Of a DNA stretch of 64,000 nt, positions 34,380 through 43,829 are shown piece after piece; position 1 is the first letter of the stretch, and every line of letters starts with the position of its first letter. Below the pieces are notes generated by a model. It was not told where the DNA came from and searched no databases. It saw nothing but the letters and a program-made list of their open reading frames with translations. Source of the stretch: Leisingera sp. ANG1 (lineage in GTDB: Bacteria; Pseudomonadota; Alphaproteobacteria; Rhodobacterales; Rhodobacteraceae); assembly GCF_000203975.2 (NCBI RefSeq), contig NZ_AFCF02000007.1:62001-126000 (forward strand). The letters run 5' to 3'. Made by a program: the position numbers and the translations under genes.

Positions 34380-34409
34380 CGGCCCGCCTTAGGCGGGCCG
34401 CATTTGTTA
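34380..34409 (+). terminator. Terminator between convergent genes
   Basis: A perfect nine-base stem CGGCCCGCC / GGCGGGCCG (34380-34388 with 34392-34400, loop TTA) is followed by CATTTGTTA. It ends the rightward HAD-cyclodeaminase unit and may also stop the leftward MFS transcript. Confidence 0.75.
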
Positions 34410-35654
34410 CGCCGCCGCGGGGACTACCGCACTCAGCGGGCGTTCCTTGACCGGCAAATGCACAATCGCGCTGAACGCACCGACCGCCACGCCAATCCAC
34501 CAGACAAAGGTGTAATCGCCATAGGCGTCATACATCCGACCGCCCAGCCACACGCCCAGGAAGCTGCCCAGCTGATGGCTGAAAAACACGATGCCGTAAA
34601 GCGTGCCCATGTAGCGCAAACCATAGATATGCGCGACCAGACCCGAGGTCAGCGGCACCGTCGCCAGCCACAGCGACCCCATCGCGACCGAGAAGATGAT
34701 GACGCTCAGCGGCGTGATCGGGAACATGATAAACGCCGCCGCCGCAATCGTCCGCCCGGTGTAAATCGCCGCCAGCAGGTATTTCTTGGAATAGCGCTTG
34801 CCCAGATAACCCGCCAGCAGCGTGCCGCCCACATTGGCCGCGCCAATGAGCGAAATCGCTGCCGCGCCCAGTGCCGAGGTGGTGGTGATGCCGATTGAAT
34901 GCAGCGCCCCGCCCGGCAGGATCGGCCCGCACATCTCGGTGACAAAGGCCGGGAAATGCGCGGTGACAAAGGCCAGCTGATAGCCGCAGCTGAAAAAGCC
35001 CAGGAAGATCAGCGTGTATGAGGGATCCTTGAACGCCTTTTTCAGGATCGCGCCCATGCTCTCCTCCAGCTCCGCCTTGCTGGCGGCCTCCGGCGCCCGC
35101 ATCAGCGGCAGCAGCGCAATCAGCGCCAGCACAACGCCCGCAAACAGCAGGAAAATCGTCTGCCAGGGCAAGAAGCCCAACAGCCACTCCGCCGTCGGCG
35201 CGCCAAAAATCTGCCCGGCAGAGCCTGCCGCGGTGACAATCGCCAAGGACATTGAGCGGTTCTCGTCGGAACTGGCCCGCCCGACAACCGCCAGCACCAC
35301 GCCGAACCCGGTGCCGGCAATGCCAAAGCCCACCAGCCATTCATAAGCCTGCATCTCAAACGGCGTGGTCGACGCCGCGCTCAGCACCAGACCGGCGGCA
35401 TAGACGATGGCGCCCATGATGATCGCCTTGCGGTCGCCGATCTTTTCGGCGATGGCGCCGAAAATCGGCTGCCCGATGCCCCAGGCGAGGTTCTGAATGG
35501 CAATCGCCAAGGAGAATTCCGACCGCAGCCAGCCGAATTCATCCGCAATCGGGATCTGAAAGACGCCGAAGGAGGCGCGCACCGCAAAGCTCACCATGAT
35601 GATGATGCAGCCGACGATCAGAACGGGGGTAAACAGCGGCGCGGAACGGTCCAT
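34407..35654 (-). CDS. Major facilitator superfamily transporter
   Basis: This 415-residue protein has about 12 transmembrane segments. It resembles the OFA/monocarboxylate-porter-like branch (FGVFQIPIADEFGWLRSEFSL, FGAIAEKIGDRKAIIMGA as motif A). The C-terminal half contains IYGLRYMGTLYGIVFFSHQLG, which is typical of this group. The substrate is unknown, possibly a carboxylate. The ATG at 35654 follows AGGAGAGAG. An in-frame start 54 bases upstream would place a hydrophilic leader before the first helix. Confidence 0.87.
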   Translation of the reverse strand: MDRSAPLFTPVLIVGCIIIMVSFAVRASFGVFQIPIADEFGWLRSEFSLAIAIQNLAWGIGQPIFGAIAEKIGDRKAIIMGAIVYAAGLVLSAASTTPFEMQAYEWLVGFGIAGTGFGVVLAVVGRASSDENRSMSLAIVTAAGSAGQIFGAPTAEWLLGFLPWQTIFLLFAGVVLALIALLPLMRAPEAASKAELEESMGAILKKAFKDPSYTLIFLGFFSCGYQLAFVTAHFPAFVTEMCGPILPGGALHSIGITTTSALGAAAISLIGAANVGGTLLAGYLGKRYSKKYLLAAIYTGRTIAAAAFIMFPITPLSVIIFSVAMGSLWLATVPLTSGLVAHIYGLRYMGTLYGIVFFSHQLGSFLGVWLGGRMYDAYGDYTFVWWIGVAVGAFSAIVHLPVKERPLSAVVPAAA

Positions 35655-35775
35655 AGGCTCTCTCCTGATAAGCTGCGAAACTCTCAGGGAAATTTGCCAG
35701 GCGGTCAAATCAGGATTTTTGAGCGCATCATTAAGAAATTTTGATGTGACAGTGGCTGATCTTGCCCTTGCGCGT

Positions 35776-36345
35776 TCAATACCAAACCGTCGGCCAAGCC
35801 ATGTGTTCCAAGAACATAGAGCTAGGATCCTGTTCCAGCTCTACTCCATTGCCCATCTGGATCGTTGTATGGATGAGCTCGGGACCAGAACCATACCCAT
35901 TATAGAACAGGCCAATTGAAATCACACGAAGCACGTCCGTTTCATGTATTGATCTGAAGCCTGTCAATGCGCCGCCACGCAATTTCTTTGGCTCAGTCGA
36001 CACGCAGTGTCCTTCTCGTGAAGCAACCAAATCAGCGCAGAACTGCTTTCGCTCCGCAAGGTACCTTTGCCAAACTGATACATGCGAGCCAGGACCATAG
36101 GGTGCAAAAACCTCCAACTTCGCCTTCACTGGGCCCTCACAAGTCAGACAGGTGTAGTTGATAGCTTCGGTTGAAACACGCGCAATCCAATCCCCCCTTT
36201 CTGTCATGTGCTGCAACAGGGGAGAGGCTGCTAGCCGCGAAAGCCGCCCTTCTGAAGCAATGACTATTTGCGGCAATTGCAGCGAAGCCACTGCCGCCAA
36301 AACAGCCAAGGCCACTGTCTTCCGGGCAATATATTGTCTTCTCAT
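35776..36345 (-). CDS. Exported hypothetical protein in a lower-GC island
   Basis: This 189-residue protein has a probable signal peptide (MRRQYIARKTVALAVLAAVA and onward, cleaved near IVIASEG). Four cysteines in the mature part (CLTC, FCADL, GHCVS) could form two disulfides. The middle reads GSHVSVWQRYLAERKQF. I do not recognise a family. Base composition is visibly less GC-rich than the flanking genes, which suggests recent acquisition. It stands alone between an MFS gene and zapE. There is no strong ribosome site at the ATG. Confidence 0.6.
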   Translation of the reverse strand: MRRQYIARKTVALAVLAAVASLQLPQIVIASEGRLSRLAASPLLQHMTERGDWIARVSTEAINYTCLTCEGPVKAKLEVFAPYGPGSHVSVWQRYLAERKQFCADLVASREGHCVSTEPKKLRGGALTGFRSIHETDVLRVISIGLFYNGYGSGPELIHTTIQMGNGVELEQDPSSMFLEHMAWPTVWY

Positions 36346-36505
36346 AACTTTCTTGTACCAGCCCTAAACCACTCTCAAGCGGCCATTTGATCTACAGACG
36401 TGATGCAGGCAATGAATGCTCGGCAAGACCTATTAACCAGCACTCCCGTTGCAAAGGCAACGCTCCCCGCTTCCCATCCCCCGCGCCCCGCGCTATCCCT
36501 TTCCC

Positions 36506-37582
36506 ATGACCCATTTGAGCGCGCTTTACCGGCAGAAAATCGACGCGGGCGAATTGAAGCCCGACCCGGCCCAGGAAGCCGTCCTTCCTCATTTCGACCG
36601 CATCGCCGAAGGCCTGATGGCGCCGCCGGTGAAACGCGGCTTCTTCCGCAAGGCGGAATATGAACCGGTCCAGGGGCTTTATCTCTGGGGCGGGGTCGGG
36701 CGCGGCAAGTCGATGCTGATGGATCTGTTTGTCGACAGCCTCGGCGGTATCCCCTCACGGCGGGTGCATTTCCATGCCTTCATGCAGGAAATCCACGCCA
36801 GGATGCATCAGGCCCGCCAGGACGGTGTCGAGGACGCGCTGGCTCCGGCAGCGGCAGAGGTGGCGGAGTCCGTGCGCCTTCTGGCCTTTGACGAGATGCA
36901 GATCACTGACATTACCGATGCAATGATCGTCGGACGCTTGTTCGAGGCGCTGTTTGCCGCCGGAGTCACCGTGATCACCACCTCCAACCGGGTGCCGGAT
37001 GACCTTTACAAGGACGGCCTGAACCGGCAGCTGTTCCTGCCTTTCATCGACCTGATCAAGGAGCATATGGCGGTGCATGAGATGGTCAGCAAGACCGACT
37101 ACCGCCAGCACCGGCTGACTGGCGCGCCGGTCTATTTCACACCGTCAAATGCCGAATCCCGCGCCCGGATGCGGGAGATCTGGCAGGATCTCACCGGCGG
37201 CGGCGCGGCACAGCCGCTGACGCTGGAGGTGACCGGCCGCGAGGTCACCCTGCCCGCCTTCCGCAACGGCGTGGCGCGCGCCAGCTTTTATGACCTCTGC
37301 GGCAAGATGCTGGGGCCGGGCGACTATCTAGTCATTGCCGACAAGGTGAAGGTGCTGCTGCTGGAGGACATTCCCCGCCTGTCGCGCAACAACTTCAACG
37401 AGGCCAAGCGCTTCGTCACTCTGATCGACGCCTTGTACGAGGCCAAGGTGCGGCTGATCTGCTCCGCCGCGGCACAGCCCGAAATGCTCTATGTCGAGGG
37501 CGAGGGCACCTTTGAATTTGAACGCACCGCCTCCCGCCTGCGCGAGATGCAGGACAAGGACTGGGGCAGCGAAACCCCATGA
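36506..37582 (+). CDS. zapE: ZapE/AFG1-like ATPase
   Basis: This 358-residue P-loop ATPase of the AFG1/LACE1 family has Walker A GGVGRGKS, Walker B LLAFDEMQITD and TSNRVPDDLYKDGL as sensor 1. The C-terminal part includes FDDLCG-like FYDLCGKMLGPGDY. In E. coli ZapE modulates the Z-ring. The ATG at 36506 (MTHLSALYRQKIDAGEL) is the usual family start although no clear ribosome site precedes it. It overlaps the next gene by four bases. Confidence 0.92.
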   Translation: MTHLSALYRQKIDAGELKPDPAQEAVLPHFDRIAEGLMAPPVKRGFFRKAEYEPVQGLYLWGGVGRGKSMLMDLFVDSLGGIPSRRVHFHAFMQEIHARMHQARQDGVEDALAPAAAEVAESVRLLAFDEMQITDITDAMIVGRLFEALFAAGVTVITTSNRVPDDLYKDGLNRQLFLPFIDLIKEHMAVHEMVSKTDYRQHRLTGAPVYFTPSNAESRARMREIWQDLTGGGAAQPLTLEVTGREVTLPAFRNGVARASFYDLCGKMLGPGDYLVIADKVKVLLLEDIPRLSRNNFNEAKRFVTLIDALYEAKVRLICSAAAQPEMLYVEGEGTFEFERTASRLREMQDKDWGSETP

Positions 37583-38484
37583 TCGTGCGCGACACACCCC
37601 GGCGGCGGGAGATCTTCCTGATCCTGAACGGATCGGTGGTGCCGCGCATCCTGCCCAATATCATCGGCGCTGCGCTCTGGGCGCTCTTGGTGCTGGTGCT
37701 GGACCGCTACGTCCTTGCGATGCCGCAGATTTCCATCGCCGCGATGGGAGTCTTTGGCCTGTCGCTGTCGCTGTTCCTCAGCTTCCGCAACAACGCTGCC
37801 TATGACCGCTGGTGGGAGGCGCGGCGGATCTGGGGCCGCATGGTCTCTGACGTGCGCAGCCTGGCGCAGGAGCTGCGGATCTTCGCGGGCAAAGGCCCCG
37901 ACGAGGACTTCATCCTGACCCGCATCCTCGCCTTTCACCACCTGCACCGCGCCCAGCTGCGCGGCGATGAGGTGCGGGAGACGGTGGAGCATTGGGTCGG
38001 GCCGGAGGCGGCAGAGACGCTGATGCGAGACCCAAACGGCCCCAACGCGGCCTTGCGGGACATCGCCACCCGCCTGCGCGAGATGGCGGAGGACGGCCGC
38101 ATCGACGGCTTCGGCCAGCGCGCCCTGGCCGAACGCCTGGCAGCATTCCCCACCGCCCAGGCCGGGAACGAGCGGCTGCTGACAACGCCCCTGCCCTTCG
38201 TCTATTCGCTGCTGGTCTGGCGCACCACCTATCTCTACTGCCTGCTGCTGCCCTTCGCCCTCCTGGACAGCGCCGGCTGGTTCGAGCCGCTGGTCGCCGC
38301 GGTTGTGGCCTATGTGTTCTTCGGCCTGGCCGAGGTCACCCATGAGCTGGAACACCCGTTCCGCAAGCAGGCCAACTCAGTACCGCTCAGCGCCATGTGC
38401 CGGGTGATGGAAATTTCGGTCTGCAACGCTCTGGGCCGCGAGGCGCCGCCCAGGCTGGAACCCGTGGACTACGTTCTGGACTAG
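37579..38484 (+). CDS. Bestrophin-family (UPF0187) membrane protein
   Basis: This 301-residue bacterial bestrophin-like channel protein has four transmembrane regions (about 23-48, 52-72, 208-235 and 240-262). The conserved FLSFRNNAAYDRWWEARRIWG follows the second membrane segment and HELEHPFRKQANSVPL lies near the C-terminus. Bacterial homologues conduct cations. The start overlaps the zapE stop (ATGA). A repeat-rich gap follows. Confidence 0.9.
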   Translation: MIVRDTPRRREIFLILNGSVVPRILPNIIGAALWALLVLVLDRYVLAMPQISIAAMGVFGLSLSLFLSFRNNAAYDRWWEARRIWGRMVSDVRSLAQELRIFAGKGPDEDFILTRILAFHHLHRAQLRGDEVRETVEHWVGPEAAETLMRDPNGPNAALRDIATRLREMAEDGRIDGFGQRALAERLAAFPTAQAGNERLLTTPLPFVYSLLVWRTTYLYCLLLPFALLDSAGWFEPLVAAVVAYVFFGLAEVTHELEHPFRKQANSVPLSAMCRVMEISVCNALGREAPPRLEPVDYVLD

Positions 38485-38566
38485 GGGGCGGAGGGAAGAA
38501 GGGGGCGCTGCCCCCTCGGCCTTTGGCCTCACCCCCGGAGTACTTCAAACCAGAAAGAAGCAGCAG

Positions 38567-38631
38567 GCCGCGCCGCGCCAGCGGCGCCGTGCCCAAGGGG
38601 ATGAGATCTTCAGATCGAAACCGGGCGGGAG
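38567..38631. repeat. Intergenic repeat, family A copy 3 (diverged)
   Basis: GCCGCGCCGCGCCAGCGGCG, then CGTGCCCAAGGGGATGAGAT and CGGGCGGGAG. It shares the stem, the GCCCAA block and the terminal GGGCGGGAG with 11680-11756 and 54543-54616. It lies between the convergent bestrophin and folC genes. Just before it (38531-38560), GGAGTACTTC ... CAGAAAGAAGC weakly resembles the stop-codon repeat family D. Confidence 0.5.
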
Positions 38632-38653
38632 AGCTCCCCCGCCCCGGGGTAAT

Positions 38654-39922
38654 TCAGCCGTTTTCGCGCAGGATATGGCCCGCCAGATAGAGCGAACCGC
38701 AAATCAGCACCCGCGCCTGCGGATCCTTGGCGGTGATCGCCTGCAGCGCCGCCAGGGTGCTCTCCGCCGTGCCAGCCTCGATGCCCACGGATTTAGCCGC
38801 GGCCTCGGTTTCTTCGGCGCTCAGCGTGTTGATCTCATCGGGAATCGAAATCGCGGTCAGGCTTGCCACATGCGGCGCCAGCGGGGCCATGTAGCCGCTC
38901 ACGTCCTTGGTGTTCAGCATGCCGCAGATCAGATGCGTGGGGCGCGCCGGCAGTTTCGCCAGCACATCCGCCAGCGCCACGCCCGCCGCGGCGTTGTGGC
39001 CGCCGTCCAGCCACAGCTCCGCCTTCGGTGCCGCCGCGATCAGCGGGCCGGTTTTCAGTTTCTGCATCCGGGCGGGCCATTCGGCGTTCACCATGGCCGC
39101 CTCGCAGGCGGCCTCATCCGCGCCCAGATGGCGCAGAGCCGCCAGCGCAGCACCGGCGTTCTGGATCTGATGCGCACCCAAAAGCGCGGGCAGCGGCAGA
39201 TCCAGCAGGCCGTTTTCATCCTGGAACACCAGCCGGCCGCGTTCTTCGTAAACATGCCAATGCTGGCCATAGGCGATCAGCGGCGCACCGAGACGGGCAG
39301 CGGTGGCTTCGATCACTTCCATCGCCTCCTCGGGCTGCGGGCCGACCACAACCGGCACGCCGCGCTTGATGATGCCCGCCTTTTCGCCTGCGATCTTGGC
39401 CAGCGTGTTGCCCAGAAACTGCTCGTGGTCGATCGAGATCGGGGTGATCACCGAAACCTCCGGCGTGATCACGTTGGTGGCGTCCAGGCGTCCGCCCAGG
39501 CCAACCTCCAGCAGGGTATAATCCGCAGGCGTGCGCGAAAACGCCAAGAGCCCCGCCACCGTGGTGATCTCGAAATAGGTGATGTTCTCGCCGCCGTTCC
39601 TGGCATAGCACTCGTCCAGCACTTCGGTCAGATGCTGCTCCGAGATCAGCTCGCCCGCCAGCCGGATCCGCTCATGGAAGCGCGCCAGATGCGGCGAGGT
39701 ATAGGCGTGCACGCTCTTGCCCATGCCCTCAAGCCCTGCCCGGATCATCGCCTGGGTGGAGCCCTTGCCGTTGGTGCCCGCCAGGTGGATCACCGGCGGC
39801 AGGTTTTCCTGCGGGTTGTCCAGTGCGGCCAGCAGCCGCCAGACCCGGTCCAGCGTCAGGTCGATGATCTTGGGGTGCAGCGCCATCATGCGGGCGAGGA
39901 TCGCGTCGGAGGTCTGGGTCAT
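38654..39922 (-). CDS. folC: Dihydrofolate synthase / folylpolyglutamate synthase
   Basis: This 422-residue Mur-ligase-family enzyme adds glutamate to dihydropteroate and folates. It has the P-loop HLAGTNGKGSTQAMI, the SPHLARFHERI segment and GLGGRLDATNVI. The C-terminal LWLDGGHNAAAG and a final ICGSLYLAGHILR are also typical. Folate supply is relevant to the tetrahydrofolate-linked sox-type enzymes in this window but folC is a housekeeping gene. It lies downstream of accD on the same strand, a common accD-folC pairing, with a hairpin between them. Confidence 0.95.
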   Translation of the reverse strand: MTQTSDAILARMMALHPKIIDLTLDRVWRLLAALDNPQENLPPVIHLAGTNGKGSTQAMIRAGLEGMGKSVHAYTSPHLARFHERIRLAGELISEQHLTEVLDECYARNGGENITYFEITTVAGLLAFSRTPADYTLLEVGLGGRLDATNVITPEVSVITPISIDHEQFLGNTLAKIAGEKAGIIKRGVPVVVGPQPEEAMEVIEATAARLGAPLIAYGQHWHVYEERGRLVFQDENGLLDLPLPALLGAHQIQNAGAALAALRHLGADEAACEAAMVNAEWPARMQKLKTGPLIAAAPKAELWLDGGHNAAAGVALADVLAKLPARPTHLICGMLNTKDVSGYMAPLAPHVASLTAISIPDEINTLSAEETEAAAKSVGIEAGTAESTLAALQAITAKDPQARVLICGSLYLAGHILRENG

Positions 39923-39962
39923 CAGCCTGGGTCCTGTTCAGCCGGCTTGCCTCAAACGCAAA

Positions 39963-40031
39963 GGGCAGCGCCCGTCCCGGCGGGGTGGAAGCGAAGCGCC
40001 CGCCCCGTGGGGGGCGGGACGGGCGCTGCCC
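39963..40031. repeat. Long stem-loop between accD and folC
   Basis: A perfect 16-base inverted repeat, GGGCAGCGCCCGTCCC at 39963-39978 and its complement at 40016-40031, flanks a GC-rich 37-base centre. On the minus strand it is followed by TTTGCGTTT, so it may attenuate or end accD transcription before folC. Alternatively it is a palindromic repeat. Confidence 0.6.
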
Positions 40032-40064
40032 GGCCTTCGGCCAGGCATAGGTATTTAATCGAAG

Positions 40065-41015
40065 TTACTCGGCAGCTTCTTCGCTGACTGCGCCATCCGC
40101 CGGCGCGTTTGCGGCCTTGGGCGCCTCTTCCGCTTCCGGCGCGGGCAGATCGCCCGCCACCTGCGGCGGCAGGCCCATCAGCATGCGGATAATGGTGATC
40201 AGCTCTTCGCGCATTTCGGTGCGCGGGGTCACCCGGTCCAGCATGCCGTGATCCAGCAGGTACTCGGCGCGCTGGAAGCCGTCCGGCAGCTTCTCGCGGA
40301 TGGTCTGCTCGATCACCCGCGGGCCGGCAAAGCAGATGAGCGCGTTCGGCTCGGCGATATGCACATCGCCCAGCATCGCATAAGACGCGGTGACGCCGCC
40401 GGTGGTCGGATGGGTCAGCACCACGATATAGGGCAGCCCCGCTTCTTTCAGCATCTCCACCGCAACAGTGGTGCGCGGCATCTGCATCAGCGACAGGATG
40501 CCTTCCTGCATCCGCGCGCCGCCAGCCGCCGAGAACAGCACCAGCGGGCGGCCCAGCTTCACGGCTTCCTCAGCGGCGGCGATGATCGCGTTGCCCACAT
40601 ACATGCCCATCGAGCCGCCCATATAGGAGAAGTCCTGCGCGGCAGCGATGATCGGCGTGCGGCCAATCTCACCGGCGGCCACCAGCATCGCGTCTTTCTC
40701 GCCGGTCTTCTTCTGTGCCGCCTTGATCCGCTCGGGATATTTTTTCTGATCCTTGAACTTCAAGGGATCGGCCAGCGGCTCCGGCACCGCGACCTCGGTG
40801 AACACACCGCCGTCGAACAGCGCGGTGAAACGGTCGCGCGGGGTGATGTTCATGTGATGGCCGCAGCTGGTGCAGACGTTCTGATTGTCGCTCAGCTCGC
40901 GGTGAAACAGCATGGTGCCGCATTCATCGCATTTCTGCCAAAGGTTCTCGGGCACTTCGCGGCGCGAAAAGATCGAGTTGATCTTGGGCCGGACGTAGTT
41001 GGTGATCCAGTTCAT
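40065..41015 (-). CDS. accD: Acetyl-CoA carboxylase carboxyltransferase subunit beta
   Basis: This 316-residue beta subunit of the carboxyltransferase makes malonyl-CoA with AccA. The N-terminal zinc ribbon CDECG ... CTSCG (Cys28, 31, 47, 50) is intact. The crotonase-fold core has [18 protein letters not shown] and [18 protein letters not shown] Glu-Ala-Pro-rich tail of about 30 residues ends the chain. The ATG at 41015 follows GGAGAGG. It is the first gene of an accD-folC unit. Confidence 0.97.
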   Translation of the reverse strand: MNWITNYVRPKINSIFSRREVPENLWQKCDECGTMLFHRELSDNQNVCTSCGHHMNITPRDRFTALFDGGVFTEVAVPEPLADPLKFKDQKKYPERIKAAQKKTGEKDAMLVAAGEIGRTPIIAAAQDFSYMGGSMGMYVGNAIIAAAEEAVKLGRPLVLFSAAGGARMQEGILSLMQMPRTTVAVEMLKEAGLPYIVVLTHPTTGGVTASYAMLGDVHIAEPNALICFAGPRVIEQTIREKLPDGFQRAEYLLDHGMLDRVTPRTEMREELITIIRMLMGLPPQVAGDLPAPEAEEAPKAANAPADGAVSEEAAE

Positions 41016-41078
41016 ATTGCTTGCCTCTCCGGGGGCGCGGTTTGTCCCCCAGATAAGGCGCATTTGCCGCAATTGCAA

Positions 41079-41969
41079 TCAGCGGCGTATGGCAAGCCTT
41101 GCGCAGAGCCAGCTGACACCCATCAGAAGGAAATCCACCGCCATCCATGGCCGCAGCGCCTGCACGTCCGCCAGATCAAAGGGGATCAGATAGAGCGCCA
41201 GCCCGTTCAGGCTGGTGGGCGAGCCGAACAGCAGCAGCGCCGTGACGTTGTTGAAGAAATGCACCGCCATCGCGGGTCCCAACGTGCCGGCCCGTGCCGT
41301 CAGGTCCGCCATCAGCACCCCAAATAGCCCGGCCCAGACGGTGATCACCAGCGCATTGCCCCCGGCCTCTGCCGGCAGGTAGTGGCCCAGCGCAAACAGC
41401 GCCGAGGGCACCAGCAGCCAGACCGCAGGATGACGGAACCGCGCTGCCAGCGCCTGCTGGATATAGCCGCGGAACAGGATTTCCTCCGATCCGGTCTGCA
41501 CCAGCACTGCAACGATAGAAAGCGGCAGAATGCCCAGCCAGGTCCAGAACGGCAGGTTCTGGGTCATCGGCGGCCCCATGTCATAGGGCGGCAAGGCCAT
41601 CAGCAGCAGGCTGAGGCCCAGCAGGTACAGGCTGACCCGTCCGAACTGATGCACCAGCGGACGCAGATGGCCGGTCACGGTGGCAAAGCCGCGCTGGTGG
41701 AACAGCCGCGCCGCCATCGCCACGCCCAGCGACAGAAAGGCAAAGCTGCCCAGCAGCACCAGCATCGCGCCCGGCGTGCTGCCATCCGCCAGCCCCTGCA
41801 GCCAATCGCCCGGAAACAGCCCGGCCAGGATCACCTGCAGCGCCGCCGTCAGGGCAAAGCTGACCGAGGCCACCAGCACCAGCCCCAGCATCAGGCGCCA
41901 CAGCGCCGGCTGTTGCCGGGCAAAGCGCACCATCGCCTCATGCGCTCTGTAGCTGTGCCAGTCGTGCAT
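41079..41969 (-). CDS. CPBP-family intramembrane metalloprotease
   Basis: This 296-residue protein with about eight membrane segments has the CPBP (CAAX/ABI) motifs: motif 1 SEEILFRGY (Glu-Glu and Arg), motif 2 FALGHYL (His) and motif 3 AVHFFNN (His, Asn). Bacterial members process peptides or protect against bacteriocins; the substrate is unknown. The ATG at 41969 follows GGAGG with good spacing. It lies just upstream of accD on the same strand. Confidence 0.87.
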   Translation of the reverse strand: MHDWHSYRAHEAMVRFARQQPALWRLMLGLVLVASVSFALTAALQVILAGLFPGDWLQGLADGSTPGAMLVLLGSFAFLSLGVAMAARLFHQRGFATVTGHLRPLVHQFGRVSLYLLGLSLLLMALPPYDMGPPMTQNLPFWTWLGILPLSIVAVLVQTGSEEILFRGYIQQALAARFRHPAVWLLVPSALFALGHYLPAEAGGNALVITVWAGLFGVLMADLTARAGTLGPAMAVHFFNNVTALLLFGSPTSLNGLALYLIPFDLADVQALRPWMAVDFLLMGVSWLCARLAIRR

Positions 41970-42191
41970 AGGTCCTCCGCGCCGCATCAGGAGCCGGCGG
42001 CAATCCGGCCCACGTTATGCATTGCTGCAACGCCAAGGCAAGGCAGGCACGCCTGGTGGCGGTTCAGGCTTGCCGCCCCGCCCCCTGCTCCGTAATGATT
42101 CCTGCAAAAAACAAGACCGGCAGGACCAGCAGTGACCAGAACAAGCAACGGGAAATCCGTGCCTTTTGCCGCGCCCGGCGGAAAGGCGCCC

Positions 42192-42959
42192 ATGCGGTGC
42201 GGCGCGGCGGCGGCGATTGTGCTCGCAGCCCTCGCTCTGGCGGGATGCAGCCCGTCCCCCCAAGGCATGCCCTTTGCCTCCCGCACCGCAAGCCAGGCGC
42301 CGCAGGCCGGGGTTCAGGTGATGTCCTTTGGCGGCGGTGATGTGCTGCTGGCCGCACCCGATGCCTATTGCTTTGACCGCCGCAGCAGCCAGCCGGACAA
42401 GGACGGCGGTTTTGCTCTCCTCGCACATTGCAGCCGGATGGGCCGCCAGAACTGGTTCGGCGCCAAAAAGTCGGCGGTGCTCACCGCGTCGGTTGGCCCC
42501 GCCAAAGCTGGTGCCGCCGCACCGCAGACGGCTGACATCGCCGCCATGTTCCCGGACGCCAAAGTTCTGGAAACCAGCGAGGATCAGCTCTTGCCGCTGG
42601 TCAAGCTGGAGTTCCCCGGCGCTGTCGCCGACGGCGCCAGCCCGGTGCACTGGCGCGGTGCATTCGTGCTGGACCGCCACCTTGTCGCGCTGGCGCTTTA
42701 CGCGCCTGAAGGCAGCCGGGCGCTTGGCAGCCAAGGAGCCGCGCTCTTGAACGAAATGACCCACCGCACGCTGGAGGCCTCCACCCTGCCGTCGCTGGAG
42801 ACCGCGGCGGCGACGCCGCGCCCGGCCGCCGCAGTACCCGCACCCGGCCTGCGCCCGCAGCCCCGCCCGGTGCAGATGCTGGCGCAGAACGCAGAAGCCA
42901 TCCCGGAGCCGCGCAAAAAACGCAGGCTCAGCCAGCGGATTGCCGGTTTATTTCAATAG
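42192..42959 (+). CDS. Putative lipoprotein
   Basis: This 255-residue protein has a clean lipoprotein signal: MRCGAAAAIVLAALALAGCS, with the lipobox LAGC. The mature protein has VMSFGGGDVLLAAPDAYCFDR, then a Pro/Ala-rich linker (about 200-235) and a basic end (EPRKKRRLSQRIAGLFQ). I do not recognise a characterised domain. The ATG at 42192 has GGAAAGG upstream and puts the signal at the very start; an in-frame GTG 60 bases upstream is not needed. Likely envelope-associated. Confidence 0.7.
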   Translation: MRCGAAAAIVLAALALAGCSPSPQGMPFASRTASQAPQAGVQVMSFGGGDVLLAAPDAYCFDRRSSQPDKDGGFALLAHCSRMGRQNWFGAKKSAVLTASVGPAKAGAAAPQTADIAAMFPDAKVLETSEDQLLPLVKLEFPGAVADGASPVHWRGAFVLDRHLVALALYAPEGSRALGSQGAALLNEMTHRTLEASTLPSLETAAATPRPAAAVPAPGLRPQPRPVQMLAQNAEAIPEPRKKRRLSQRIAGLFQ

Positions 42960-43041
42960 GCCTGCGCGGTTACACTGCCGCCAGCCCCGCAGCGGGGCAG
43001 CACGGGCAAAGAAGACCCAATAACAGGCGAGAGAGAGCACG

Positions 43042-43803
43042 ATGGGCAGGATCATGGACCGGTTGCTTCACCTGCGCAGCCTGCGCCGCTGGCGCGCCGC
43101 GGCTGAGGAGTCCTCGCGCGCGCCGCTGTCGGAACTGCGCCGCCAGCGCAACCAGGCCCGCCAGTTGCGCACCCATCTGGACCGGCTCATCCACACCGCC
43201 GACGGCCGCCTGGCGCTGCCGCAGATCGGCTCCTCCTTCTTTCCGCGCCCGCATGGCACCGACTGGTCCTGGCGCCCGGAAATGTGGCGCGGTCCGCTGC
43301 CGGAACGCGGCCTCGCCTCGGTGCCGCCCAAGGCCCGGCTGGGCGATGAGGTGCAGCTGTTTCACGACTGCGCCTTCTCCGAACTGACCCTGCGCCAGCT
43401 CCGGAATACCCGCGAGGAAGACCTCGCCCCCTTCGGCCTGCGCATGGATGTGTTCAAATTCGACGGCTCCTTCCTGTCGCTGGTGATCGACCTGCCGCCG
43501 GAGGCTGTGCAGGGCATCACCCGCCAGCACCTTCTGCGCATCGACAGCATCATCGAATCCGAAAAGCCGATTGAGATCTTCGCCCGGCTCAACATCCAGC
43601 ACGGCCCCAACACCGAACAGCTGGTGCGCGAGCTGCCGCAGGAGGAAAAGAACATCGTGGTGGAGTTCGACCTGGCCTATTCCAAGCTGAACGAAAAGCG
43701 GATCGAGAAGATCTGGCTCGACCTGATCTTTGAGGCGCCGGACCTGAACCAGGTGATCCTGCGCGACCTGACGTTCTCGCGCCACCGCCGCGCGGCGATC
43801 TGA
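43042..43803 (+). CDS. DUF6478 family protein
   Basis: This 253-residue protein is conserved in Rhodobacteraceae. It starts MGRIMDRLLHLRSLRRWRAA and contains SSFFPRPHGTDWSWRPEMWRG, RMDVFKFDGSFLSLVIDLP and the C-terminal FDLAYSKLNEKRIEKIWLDL. The beta-rich centre suggests a carbohydrate-binding-like fold, but this is only an impression. Function is unknown. GAGAGAG lies before the ATG. The next gene starts 27 bases after the stop and probably shares the transcript. Confidence 0.8.
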   Translation: MGRIMDRLLHLRSLRRWRAAAEESSRAPLSELRRQRNQARQLRTHLDRLIHTADGRLALPQIGSSFFPRPHGTDWSWRPEMWRGPLPERGLASVPPKARLGDEVQLFHDCAFSELTLRQLRNTREEDLAPFGLRMDVFKFDGSFLSLVIDLPPEAVQGITRQHLLRIDSIIESEKPIEIFARLNIQHGPNTEQLVRELPQEEKNIVVEFDLAYSKLNEKRIEKIWLDLIFEAPDLNQVILRDLTFSRHRRAAI

Positions 43804-43829
43804 GGAGCCAGCCCCATGAGGGATTTGAC

